From CBDCYS01 sp965224215 (GTDB taxonomy: Bacteria > Acidobacteriota > Terriglobia > Bryobacterales > UBA6623): a stretch of 64,000 nucleotides of DNA. Every line of letters begins with the position of its first letter. The stretch's first letter is position 1. Position numbers and translations under genes: made by a program. The notes under the pieces were generated by a model, which saw only the letters and a program-made list of their open reading frames with translations, had not been told where the DNA came from and searched no databases. Below are positions 9,571-18,146 of the stretch, piece after piece. The stretch covers positions 62,001 through 126,000 of the forward strand of contig CBDCYS010000008.1 of assembly GCA_965224215.1 (NCBI GenBank). The letters run 5' to 3'.

Positions 9571-10601
9571 GATGGGTATCCGGTTGACTCAGGTAGCCCC
9601 AAGATGTAGTATGCCGGCAGATGGAAGATTACCCTCAGAACCTGACAGAATTCGAGTCCCGTTTTAGCAGTGAGGCGGCCTGCCGGGAGTATCTGTTCCG
9701 GCTGCGCTGGCCGGACGGTTTCCGCTGTCCGGGTTGCGGTTGTGGAAAGTCGTGGCCTTTGCGAAAAGTGCTGCTGCAGTGCGCTGCGTGTGGGCGCCAA
9801 ACCTCGGTGACCGCCGGGACCATCTTTCAGGACACGCGCAGCCCTTTGCCGTTGTGGTTTCGTGCGATGTGGTGGGTCACCACCCAAAAGACCGGAGCCA
9901 GCGCTTTGGGACTTCAAAGAGTGTTGGGGCTCAACAGGTACGAAACGGCTTGGACCTGGCTGCACAAAATGCGGCGCGCGATGGTGCGGCCGGGACGGGA
10001 TTTGCTCGCCGGGACGGTGGAAGTCGATGAAAGCTACTGGGGCGGGCTCGAAGAGGGCCTGCGGGGCCGAAACCTGAAAAACAAAGCATTGATCGCAGTA
10101 GCCGCTCAAGAGGATGGGCGGGGTATCGGCCGGATTCGCATGAAGAGAATCGAGGATGCCTCGGGCGAGAGCCTGTTGCCTTTCGTGGAGGAGTGCATCG
10201 AGCCGGGCAGCGTGGTGCATACCGACGGCTGGCCCGGTTACTCCGGGTTGAAAAAGGAAGGCTACGTCCATCAGGTCACAGTTGTCAGCAGGCAGGAGCA
10301 GTCCGCGTCGGAATTGATGCCCCGCGTCCACCGCGTGATGTCACTGCTCAAGCGCTGGCTGCTGGCCACCCATCAGGGCGCCGTGAGCCACAAACATCTG
10401 GACTACTACCTGGACGAGTTCACCTTCCGTTTCAACCGCCGCAAATCCAAAAGCCGCGGCAAACTCTTCTATCGGCTCGTCCAGCAGGCGGTAGCCGTGG
10501 ATCCGGCGACTTACAAGATGATTGTTCACCCGGTTACAGAACCCAAGAAAATCCCCAAACCACAAGATATTGGGGCTACCTGAGTCAACCGGATACCCAT
10601 C
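9571..10601 (+). mobile_element. IS1595-type element C, inserted in the end of copy A
   Basis: Long perfect inverted ends (29 or more bases beginning gatgggtatccggttgactc) lie at 9571 and 10601. They are flanked by an exact 8-bp duplication atcagata (9563-9570 and 10602-10609), the size known for IS1595. The left duplication lies in the terminal repeat of copy A, so C inserted after A. Confidence 0.92.
9621..10583 (+). CDS. IS1595-family transposase (ISXO2-like), intact
   Basis: A 320-residue transposase in one frame. The N-terminal zinc ribbon (CPGCGCG...CAACGRQTS, residues 35-60) is followed by a helical DNA-binding part ('KTGASALGLQRVLGLNRYETAW'). The DDE-type catalytic domain shows 'GTVEVDESYWGG', 'VHTDGWPGYSGL' and 'YLDEFTFRFNRRKS'. 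Length matches complete members. It is the only unbroken IS1595 gene here and might act in trans on related copies, though its inverted ends differ from those of A and B. Confidence 0.92.
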   Translation: MEDYPQNLTEFESRFSSEAACREYLFRLRWPDGFRCPGCGCGKSWPLRKVLLQCAACGRQTSVTAGTIFQDTRSPLPLWFRAMWWVTTQKTGASALGLQRVLGLNRYETAWTWLHKMRRAMVRPGRDLLAGTVEVDESYWGGLEEGLRGRNLKNKALIAVAAQEDGRGIGRIRMKRIEDASGESLLPFVEECIEPGSVVHTDGWPGYSGLKKEGYVHQVTVVSRQEQSASELMPRVHRVMSLLKRWLLATHQGAVSHKHLDYYLDEFTFRFNRRKSKSRGKLFYRLVQQAVAVDPATYKMIVHPVTEPKKIPKPQDIGAT

Positions 10602-10619
10602 ATCAGATATATAACCTGA

Positions 10620-11649
10620 ATCTGGTTATCCATTTTACTCTAGTGATGAATCAAGCTATCCTTGGACTCGCGCTGTTGGCGGCGAAGACCGAGTCTGTTG
10701 AGCGACGATTTTCCAAAACATCTGGTGGAGTTCACTGAACGGTTTGCCAGCGAGCAAGCTTGCTGCGAGTATCTGCTCGGTGTCCGCTGGCCAGCGGGGT
10801 TCGTTTGTCCGAACTGCTCGGCCACGAAGGGTTGGACGACCCGACGAGGCACGATGTTCTGTAGCGGGTGCCGACGCCAGACCTCTCCCACGGCGGGAAC
10901 CATCCTGCACAACTCGCGGGTGCCGCTGCGGAGTTGGTTTCTGGCCATGTGGCTGGCCTGCACTCAGAAAACAGGGCTGAGCGCCAAGGGTTTGCAGCGT
11001 GAACTCGGTCTGGGCAGCTATCAGACCGCCTGGCTGATGTTGCAGAAGTTGCGGCAGGCGGATGGTTCGGCTGGGTCGGGAACGGCTGGACGGAAGTGTC
11101 GAAGTCGACGAGACTTACTTGGGTGGCAAGGAGAAGCACGTTCGCGGGCAAGAGCTGGTGGGCAAAGCCTTGGTTGTGGTTGCGGTGGAACTGCAGGGCC
11201 GCAAAATGGGGCGAATTCGTCTGCGTCATGTCCCCGACGCATCGGGACCGAGTCTGGTGGGTTTTGTGACCGACTGTGTGGCGTCAGGCAGTCTGGTCCA
11301 TAGCGACGGCTGGAGGGGTTACCGGGGCTTGAAGAAAGCCGGCTATCGCCATCGGGTCACCCACACAGCGGGAGACTCGCAGATAGCCGCCGAGGAATTC
11401 GCGCATGTCCACCTGGTTGCCTCGCTGCTCAAGCGCTGGTTGGTAGCGACGCACCAAGGGAAGGTGAGTAAAGTGCATCTGCAAGGCTACCTCGATGAAT
11501 TCACCTTTCGCTTCAACCGTCGAAAGTCCCGCCACGTAGGCAAGATCTTCCACCGACTCGTCGAACAGTTGGTTCTCCGTAAGGCCTTGACCTATCGAGA
11601 CATTATCACCAAGCCCCAGCCCACCAACTAGAGTAAAGTGGATAACCAG
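10620..11649 (+). mobile_element. IS1595-type element, copy B
   Basis: Nearly identical to copy A, with ends ctggttatccattttactctag and the inverse of ctggttatccactttactctag. It is flanked by ataacctga (10611-10619 and 11650-11658). Those bases belong to the left end of mini-element M1, so B inserted into M1 and duplicated part of its terminal repeat. Confidence 0.85.
10662..11631 (+). pseudogene. IS1595-type transposase, frameshifted (copy B)
   Basis: It shows the same two-frame structure as copy A. The zinc-ribbon half ends in the wrong frame and the catalytic half is readable from 11062. The extra base lies at the same place (11058-11062). The protein differs from copy A by very few residues (for example GGK in a ggtggcaag context, and Q for R in 'HVRGQEL'). 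The shared lesion means it predates the duplication, unless it is a tolerated or programmed shift. Confidence 0.8.
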
Positions 11650-11652
11650 ATA

Positions 11653-12184
11653 ACCTGAATTATGCACTGCGGCGTGGACCTGAGGAGGGCTGAGCCGCAA
11701 GGGACCATTGGGGACCCCCTAAAACATGGGGTAAAAAGGTCGGCTGGCAAAGATTCCAGCTTCGCCAGCCAACCCCAAGGAAGTCACCCACATGGTTACC
11801 AGACGAAAACAGCATAGCTCCCAAAGGCCCGTCCAACAAGGCCCAGCCGTGACGGCCTCGCGGCCCAATAAAATCGGGGCTTCGACGCCTTACCACTTCC
11901 GCGGCAGGAAGCCGACTCCCTACGGCGGCTTGCTGCCGGTGGTCGGGAGGGCGCTGATCTGAGAGCCTGGCTATGCGCTATGCATAAAATTTTATGCGCT
12001 AGCCGTAACGCACAGGAAACACGTCACTTCCGAGCGAGGTTTTGACGACGCGGATTCTGGGCGGGAAGGGAAACCGGACACGGAGAAGCCAAAAAACCAG
12101 TTGCCGAGCTACCACCTCACGACGACCGCCAACCCGCTACGAACGCAGCCACACTCGTAAAGTGAATCTGTGCATAATTCAGGT
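11653..12184 (+). mobile_element. 532-bp mini-element M1
   Basis: One of five exactly 532-bp copies with perfect 15-bp inverted ends (acctgaattatgcac / gtgcataattcaggt). It is flanked by a 3-bp duplication (ata). It contains the shared 56-codon ORF and a palindrome around gcataaaattttatgc (11982-11997). Element B inserted into its left end, and the IS1202-like element into its right flank. Confidence 0.9.
11792..11962 (+). CDS. 56-residue basic ORF of the 532-bp element (copy M1)
   Basis: A short reading frame starting MVTRRKQ and ending in PYGGLLPVVGRALI, with many Arg, Lys and Pro. A ribosome-binding site (aaggaagtcacccac in this copy, aaggaggtcacccac in the others) lies 8 bases upstream. 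The C-terminal 'RKPTPYGGLLPVV' resembles the start region of some DDE transposases, so the element may be an internal-deletion derivative that keeps the 5' end of its parent's transposase gene. This resemblance is weak and I do not assign a function. Confidence 0.5.
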   Translation: MVTRRKQHSSQRPVQQGPAVTASRPNKIGASTPYHFRGRKPTPYGGLLPVVGRALI

Positions 12185-12196
12185 ATAATATACTCT

Positions 12197-14015
12197 GTCA
12201 ACGCCAAGTAGAAATGTCCTAATCGCTGCCAAGTAGAAATGTCCGCTTTGGGGCAGGTGGCTGGAGAGGCGATGGTAGAGTGGTTGGCGTTGAGGGCAGG
12301 GTCGCGCCTGCTCTTGATGCCCAAGGCCGAAGCGATGGAGCTGGCTCCCAAGCAATCGGCTGAAGCAGACGACCCTCTGGCCTCCCGGTCAGAGGGTTTT
12401 CTGTTCGTGACAGAGATTGCTTTGGTGAAGCTTCGGAGCGGAGGCCTTGGGCTTCGCCAACGCGACGATCGCCGGGCGCCGTTTGCCCGGCGCTCCCCAT
12501 AGCGTCTTGGTTTGGCAGCGACTGCCAACTCAGCGCATCGGCCCGATGGGCGCTCCGCATAGAGTCTTGGTTTGGCAGCGACTCCTAGTCCTGCGTATCG
12601 TCTCGCCGAGCGCCGGATGCCTGCGCCGCTTGCCACACAGGCGGGCTGTCTTTCAGATCGAAGTCCTTCATCCAGTCGCTGCTTCGCTTGCCGGCAGCTT
12701 TGCCGCCAGCCTTCTCGGCCGCTGCCGCAGCGGGTTCCGCCTGGGCGCTCTTGGGCTGCGGGCGCTCCGATTGGGGCTGCGCGCCGCAGCGCTTCAGCGC
12801 CAGTTCGTGCTTGCCGCAGCGCGCGGCCAGGACGCCGTCCAGGCGTCTCTCCACCCGCACTCGGCTGTTTCGCAGACCCGGCACAATCGCCTTGCGGTCG
12901 ATTTGATAGCTCTTTCCCCGGAAGCGAATCGTGTAGTCGTTGGCGACCCGCCGCGTCTCGACCTGGCTCAGCGCCGAGTCCAGATCGTGCTCGGGACCTA
13001 GCTCGCGATGCGCCTCGTCGGGGTGAGCCGGCTGCACCCGCAACGTGGCGTTCCACCAGGGCAGAAACTCGCTTTCCAGGTAGGCGTTGGCCTGTTCGAT
13101 CGTCGTGGCCCCGGCCACCCGCAGACCCTTCACCAGGCGGTCCTGGGCGGTGCCAAAGCTGCGCTCGACGCGGCCTTTGGCCTGCGGCGAATAGGCCGTG
13201 ATCGATTCGATGTCCAGCTCCTGGAGCGCCCGCCCGATCTGCGTGGGAGGCAAGAGCTTGGGGTCCTCGCCGGCGCTGTTGTTGGGCGTGTTGACAAACA
13301 GGCTGGCGCGGTCGGTGTAGAAGGCTACGGGTCGGCCGTTTTGTTCCAGATACGTCTTCAGCAAACGGCGATTCTCTTCGCCCGAGTCGTGCCGGACGAA
13401 GCGCGCCAGCAACTCGCTGCTGGCGTCGTCGATCATGCCGATCAGGTACAGCTTCTCCCCGCGTCCCTCCAGCCAGTCGTGCTCGGAGGTGTCCCATTGC
13501 ACCAGCTCGCCGCGGCAACTGCGGCGGGGCCGCCACGGATGCGGGCGTCCTGACTTGCGGCGGCGGGGCTTCCACAGGCCCGCGGCGGCCATCCAACGGC
13601 GCAGCGTTTCGCGGCCGACTTGGACGCCGTGGCGCTGCTCGAGATACTCCGCCGCCAGAGTCGGGCCAAAGCCGGCGTAGACGGGTTGGGAGAGGATTGC
13701 CACGGCTTGTTTTTCCGCCTTGGCGCTGAGCTTGCGGTTGGACGCGCGGCCCCGCGCGGCATGGACCACGGCCTGGTCGCCTTCGCTGCGAAGCTTCGCC
13801 AGCAGCCGCCTCAGATGCCGTTCGCTGAGGCCCGTCTGCTGGGCGGCCTGCTTTTGCGTGATGAGTTTTTTGTCTGCTTTGCGCAGCGCCACCAGCCGGT
13901 CGCGCTCTCGTTGTGTCATCAGTAGTTGTCCTTGGTTGCTCACCCCTCCAGGGTGACCTTGTCAATAGGACATTTCTACTTGGCACTTTTAGGACATTAT
14001 CACTTGGCAGCGACA
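12197..14015 (-). mobile_element. IS1202-like (ISNCY) element, copy 1
   Basis: About 1.82 kb, flanked by a 17-bp direct repeat caggtataatatactct (12180-12196 and 14016-14032). Each end carries two tandem copies of a gccaagtagaaatgtcc-like motif, in inverted orientation at the two ends. Long target duplications of about 15-17 bp fit the ISTde1-type branch of the IS1202 family as I recall it. The left duplication includes the last bases of mini-element M1. Confidence 0.85.
12585..13919 (-). CDS. ISNCY/IS1202-family transposase (copy 1)
   Basis: About 444 residues. An N-terminal HTH ('ITQKQAAQQTGLSERHLRRL') is followed by an rve-type catalytic core: 'LVQWDTSEHDWLEGRGEKL' with the first Asp, 'FYTDRASLFVNTP' with the second, and 'SPQAKGRVERSFGTAQDRL' with the catalytic Glu. 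The low-complexity Ala/Gln-rich tail ends in 'SGARRDDTQD'. ATG at 13919 has an AAGGA site 9 bases upstream. An upstream GTG at 13943 is open, but its GGAGG abuts the start codon. The gene is intact and almost identical to copy 2 at 51.4-52.7 kb. Confidence 0.9.
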   Translation of the reverse strand: MTQRERDRLVALRKADKKLITQKQAAQQTGLSERHLRRLLAKLRSEGDQAVVHAARGRASNRKLSAKAEKQAVAILSQPVYAGFGPTLAAEYLEQRHGVQVGRETLRRWMAAAGLWKPRRRKSGRPHPWRPRRSCRGELVQWDTSEHDWLEGRGEKLYLIGMIDDASSELLARFVRHDSGEENRRLLKTYLEQNGRPVAFYTDRASLFVNTPNNSAGEDPKLLPPTQIGRALQELDIESITAYSPQAKGRVERSFGTAQDRLVKGLRVAGATTIEQANAYLESEFLPWWNATLRVQPAHPDEAHRELGPEHDLDSALSQVETRRVANDYTIRFRGKSYQIDRKAIVPGLRNSRVRVERRLDGVLAARCGKHELALKRCGAQPQSERPQPKSAQAEPAAAAAEKAGGKAAGKRSSDWMKDFDLKDSPPVWQAAQASGARRDDTQD

Positions 14016-14031
14016 CAGGTATAATATACTC

Positions 14032-14059
14032 TTGACATCCGGCTTCGGATGGTGATACG
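14032..14059 (+). promoter_or_regulatory. candidate sigma70-like promoter of the TonB receptor
   Basis: TTGACA (14032-14037) and gatacg (14054-14059) are separated by 16 bases upstream of the receptor gene. The IS1202-like target duplication abuts the -35 box, so the element end sits directly beside the promoter and may alter upstream elements. Confidence 0.35.
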
Positions 14060-14120
14060 GTCGTTGTTTGTAGTTTTGAGGGGGGTTTGCTATGCGGTCT
14101 CCTCTCCAGGAGTCCGCTGT

Positions 14121-17100
14121 ATGATGGTTCACCTTTTCTTCCCGCGCTTCATCGCGCTTGCCTGCTGCCTTGCCGTAGCAGTTTGTCTCTCGTCCGTCCC
14201 GGCTCCGGGTCAGACAACACACGCTCAAATCACCGGGATCGTGTCCGATAGTTCGGGCGCTTCCATTCCGGGCGCGAGTGTCGAAGTTCTCAACACAGAG
14301 ACCGGCGTCACGTACAGGTCGGAGTCGAATGAAGCCGGCGTCTACGTCATTCCGCAGCTCGTTGCGGGACCCTACGAAGTGACCGCCTCGAGCGACGGCT
14401 TCGAGACGGTCCGGCAGACGGGCATTGTTCTGCGTCTCGGCGACAGACAATCGTTGAACTTCGCGTTGAACGTCGGCGCGCTTACCGAAACGGTGGAGGT
14501 GGTCGCGGCGCTGCAACTGCTGACCTTGGACGATGCCAGCCACTCCAGCGTGATCAGCAACAACATGATCACGAACATGCCCCAGCTCCAGCGCGACACT
14601 CTCGCGGCGATCGCTCAGCTCAATCCGTCTATTCAAGGCGAAGACCCGCAGTTGCTGGGCGAGGGTTGGGACGTAGCGATGGCTGTCAACGGGGTCGGGT
14701 ATTCGCTCGCCGGCGGCCAGGTGAACGGAACGGCCATCAGCGTCGACGGCGCGATGGTGCAGGACGCCGAGGTGAACGTGGTCAACAGGGCCATCCCGTC
14801 GCCGGACTCGGTGGCGGAGTTTCGCGTGCAGACCGGCGTGCTAACCGCCGATGTCGGCCGCTACTCCGGAGGCGTGATCACGATCTCGTCGCAGAACGGC
14901 ACCAACGACCCCCACGGGCGGCTCTTCTACTATCACCGCAACGAGAAGTTCAATTCGAACGGCTATATGCGGAACGCCTTGGGCCAGGAGCGCCAGCCGT
15001 TCCGCCAGCACAACTACGGCTTCTCGGTCGGCGGTCCGGTGATGTTGCCCAAGGTCTACAACGGCAGAAACAAGACCTTCTTCTTCTTCGGCTGGGAGGA
15101 CCAGCGCTTCCGGAGCTCCGGCGCTGAGCGAGCTTCCGTGCCCACCCCGCGGGAGAAACAAGGGGACTTCTCGCGGAGCATCATCAACCTCCAGGAAGGA
15201 CAGCCGGTTTTCGCCAGGATTTTCGACCCATTCAATGGTTCCGAGACCCCCGACGGTGGTTGGGTCCGCCCGGAGTTTCCCAATGCCGTCGTTCCTCAAT
15301 CCCAGCAAGTGGCGGTCGGACGCAACATCACATCATTGATGTGGCCGGATCCGAGTCGCGCGCCCGACGCCAACACGAGCAGCGGGAACAATTTCGAGGG
15401 GGTCGCCGGCCAGGTGCGGCCGACCGCCCGAGTCAACCTGCGGTTCGACCAGAACCTCGGGTCGAATCATCGTGTCTACGGCCGCTATTCCCGTTACCAC
15501 GGCATCAATGAGAACACGCCGATTTTCCCGACACGGTCCCACGGTTCAACTGACGACAACAACTGGCAGACCAGTCTGAACTACAGCTGGACGATATCGC
15601 CGACGACGATCCTTCAGTTCACCGGCGGCGCCAGTGTCTCCAAGTTGCTTAACATTTCCGGCATGGACTTCGGCACCGGGATCAATACCGACGACTGGGG
15701 GTTTGACCCGTTCATCTTCAGCCCGGGCGATCGGCGAAGCAACGAGATTGCACCGAGCGTCGGAGGGGCCGGTTACACCGGCGCCGGCGGGGGCACGCAG
15801 TTCAAGATGACCAGCCAAACCCTGAACGGGGCCCTCTCACTTACCAAGATCGCCGGCCGTCACACCATAAAGTTCGGCTATCAGTACTTCTGGTCAATGA
15901 GCGTGGACGAAGGAAGCGGTCTCTCAGGCATGACCAGCCTACGCGCCGGCGGGGGCTCGAACGAGTTTTGGGACAACGATGACGGGCTGAGCGGGCACCC
16001 GCTAGCCGAATATCTGCTGGGATCGACCGCGGCGTCGAGTTGGGGCGTTTGGAACATCACCCCCATCACCCAAGCTCACGGCGGTTACGTGATGGATGAC
16101 TGGAAGGTCTCCAACGACCTGACGTTGCAGCTCGGCGTTCGCTGGGATTATGAGACCGGCCGAACGCCCCGTTACACGGGTTCAGGCGCGTTCCTCGACC
16201 TGGACGCCAAGAACGTCATAACCGCCAACTCGGACTGGAACTGGGGGCAGGTCCAAGCGGCCGTGCCCTCTCTGTCCGACTTTCCCGATCCTACCTGGTT
16301 AACGCAGGGAGCAAACGGCAGGATGGGGCTGATGGGCACCTCGGAGTACCCGCGGAAGTCGCTCTACGATACCGAGCGGGCCAATTTCACGCCCCGCATC
16401 GGCGTCTCCTACGCGTTCGATTCCAAAACCGTCCTGCACGCTGGCTTCGGCGTCGTGTATCAAGGCTTCAACGGCCTCAACAGCGAGGGCCTCGGGAGCT
16501 ACTTCTACAACAGCACCGGCTTCGACCAGGTCCCAACGTTGGATGGACAGCGCTGGGTGAGCGAGATCGGGCTGGAACATGGATTGGGGACGTTTCCGGT
16601 ACTCCCCGGTGGAGGAAACCTGGGCTGGTTCCCGCCGGCGGCGAACAACGCCGAGTATCTGGACGCGACGCTGGGTTCCTGCATTTCCGTGACGTTTGGC
16701 ATCTGCACCGGAATCAACAGCCCGCTCAGCAGCCCGTTCGAGACGGTTTGGAGCGCATCGCTGCAACGCGAGCTCAGCGACGCCTGGGTGGCTTCGCTCG
16801 AATACAACGGCATCCACAGCAATAATTTGCTGATTCCCGTGGCTCCGGGCGGCAGCGCCTACTATCGGTACACGAACATCGACCCGCAGTATTACTCACT
16901 GGGGGGCGACTTGTTAAAGCCGGTTCCGAATCCGTTCTTCGGGAAGTCGAAAAACTTCGACGTTCAGGAAACTCTGCCGCTGCATCAACTTTTGGCGCCG
17001 ATGCCGCACTTCACCTCCGCGGGACCCGCCTATCTGACGAACGGCCGGCTCAACTCAACCTTCCTCACGTTCAAACTGCAGACCCGGCAGTACGAAGGAC

Positions 17101-17843
17101 TGATGCTGGACGCCTCCTACACATTCCGGCGCACCGAGACCAACGGCGGCACGAGGGACATGAGGCGGATGGGCCAGTTCTTCGGCCGCAGCCTGCACAA
17201 CCCGCAAGACCTCGACGAATGGTACGGTCTGGCGCTGCACGAGAGCCCCCACACCTTCTTGTTCAACTACGTTTACAACCTGCCGTTCGGCAACGGCCGG
17301 CGGTTCCTCTCCTCGCCGGATTCTACCGGGGCCAAGATCCTCGACGAAATTTTCGGCGGCTGGGCGCTGGCCGGAGTGTCGACGTATTGGACCCAAGGGA
17401 CGCCGCTTCGGGTTCCGACGGTAAGCGGCGCGGTCAGCGCTCCCAACGCCGCGGTGCGCTGGTCCGCCAACGGGGACTACAGGAACTCGAGCCGGTCGGA
17501 TTCGAGCGCGCTCGTGATCCAGGGCGCCTTCACGGAGCCGAGTCCGCAAGGGGCCTTCAACAAAGGCGCCTACACGAGGACAGCGGACTACACGTTCGGC
17601 AACCTGCCCTACATTTATCCGGACGTGCGCAATCCCGGCCGGTTCCTCACTGACGCCACGATCATGAAGGACTTCTACGTGACCGAGGATGTCTACTTCA
17701 ACCTGCGTCTCGAGGCGCTCAACTTCTTCAACCACGCGAACTACGGCAACCTAATTACGGACCCGGATTCGCCCGTGTTCGGCGGTGTCAGCGGCAAGCA
17801 TGGTAGCCGCATCATGCAAATTGGATTGCGGCTCTTCTTCTAA
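14121..17843 (+). CDS. Oar-like TonB-dependent receptor with carboxypeptidase regulatory domain
   Basis: A 1240-residue outer-membrane protein of the class expanded in Acidobacteria. The signal peptide ('ALACCLAVAVCLSSVPAPGQ') is followed by a carboxypeptidase regulatory-like beta domain ('ITGIVSDSSGASIPGASVEV'), a plug region and a long beta-barrel ending with the aromatic C-terminus 'QIGLRLFF'. ATG at 14121 is preferred to the upstream open start at 14049 because it directly precedes the signal peptide; ATG at 14124 is equally possible. Such receptors import large ligands, probably oligosaccharides or peptides, using TonB energy; the ligand is unknown. The gene diverges from the TPR/ASPIC pair, and the space between them is filled by five mobile elements. 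Confidence 0.92.
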   Translation: MMVHLFFPRFIALACCLAVAVCLSSVPAPGQTTHAQITGIVSDSSGASIPGASVEVLNTETGVTYRSESNEAGVYVIPQLVAGPYEVTASSDGFETVRQTGIVLRLGDRQSLNFALNVGALTETVEVVAALQLLTLDDASHSSVISNNMITNMPQLQRDTLAAIAQLNPSIQGEDPQLLGEGWDVAMAVNGVGYSLAGGQVNGTAISVDGAMVQDAEVNVVNRAIPSPDSVAEFRVQTGVLTADVGRYSGGVITISSQNGTNDPHGRLFYYHRNEKFNSNGYMRNALGQERQPFRQHNYGFSVGGPVMLPKVYNGRNKTFFFFGWEDQRFRSSGAERASVPTPREKQGDFSRSIINLQEGQPVFARIFDPFNGSETPDGGWVRPEFPNAVVPQSQQVAVGRNITSLMWPDPSRAPDANTSSGNNFEGVAGQVRPTARVNLRFDQNLGSNHRVYGRYSRYHGINENTPIFPTRSHGSTDDNNWQTSLNYSWTISPTTILQFTGGASVSKLLNISGMDFGTGINTDDWGFDPFIFSPGDRRSNEIAPSVGGAGYTGAGGGTQFKMTSQTLNGALSLTKIAGRHTIKFGYQYFWSMSVDEGSGLSGMTSLRAGGGSNEFWDNDDGLSGHPLAEYLLGSTAASSWGVWNITPITQAHGGYVMDDWKVSNDLTLQLGVRWDYETGRTPRYTGSGAFLDLDAKNVITANSDWNWGQVQAAVPSLSDFPDPTWLTQGANGRMGLMGTSEYPRKSLYDTERANFTPRIGVSYAFDSKTVLHAGFGVVYQGFNGLNSEGLGSYFYNSTGFDQVPTLDGQRWVSEIGLEHGLGTFPVLPGGGNLGWFPPAANNAEYLDATLGSCISVTFGICTGINSPLSSPFETVWSASLQRELSDAWVASLEYNGIHSNNLLIPVAPGGSAYYRYTNIDPQYYSLGGDLLKPVPNPFFGKSKNFDVQETLPLHQLLAPMPHFTSAGPAYLTNGRLNSTFLTFKLQTRQYEGLMLDASYTFRRTETNGGTRDMRRMGQFFGRSLHNPQDLDEWYGLALHESPHTFLFNYVYNLPFGNGRRFLSSPDSTGAKILDEIFGGWALAGVSTYWTQGTPLRVPTVSGAVSAPNAAVRWSANGDYRNSSRSDSSALVIQGAFTEPSPQGAFNKGAYTRTADYTFGNLPYIYPDVRNPGRFLTDATIMKDFYVTEDVYFNLRLEALNFFNHANYGNLITDPDSPVFGGVSGKHGSRIMQIGLRLFF

Positions 17844-17911
17844 TCCGAATGTCCGGGCCGGCAGGTTAGCGGCCCACGCTTGGCGGAGAAATCTCAGATG
17901 GCCGGACACAG

Positions 17912-17931
17912 CCGCGGACGGGAGTCCGCGG
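17912..17931 (+). terminator. GC-rich hairpin after the TonB receptor
   Basis: The stem ccgcggac / gtccgcgg with a 4-base loop lies 70 bases after the receptor stop codon. No U-run follows. The rest of the 300-base gap (17844-18146) shows no gene. Confidence 0.4.
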
Positions 17932-18146
17932 TCCCCGGGGCCCATGTCCGCGGTTGCAGTAGAACAGGAAGTCCGCGCAGCATGGCGTCGTGTCTCGATC
18001 CCATCGAACCTCTTAGGTTGCTTGTTGTCCGCATGACGCGGAGTGGCTCCTGAGCCTTGCCCGGATCTCGGGGGCCACTATAATGGGTCCGGTTGCCGGC
18101 GACAAGCCGCTTGTCGCCGCTTCGACCCCCACGCGTTCTGCTGGCA

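Noticed and set aside
12109..14016. 635-codon open frame on the minus strand over the IS1202-like element
   Set aside because: It is an out-of-frame shadow of the transposase, rich in Arg/Gly/Ala and without domains. The 452-codon frame carries the DDE motifs.
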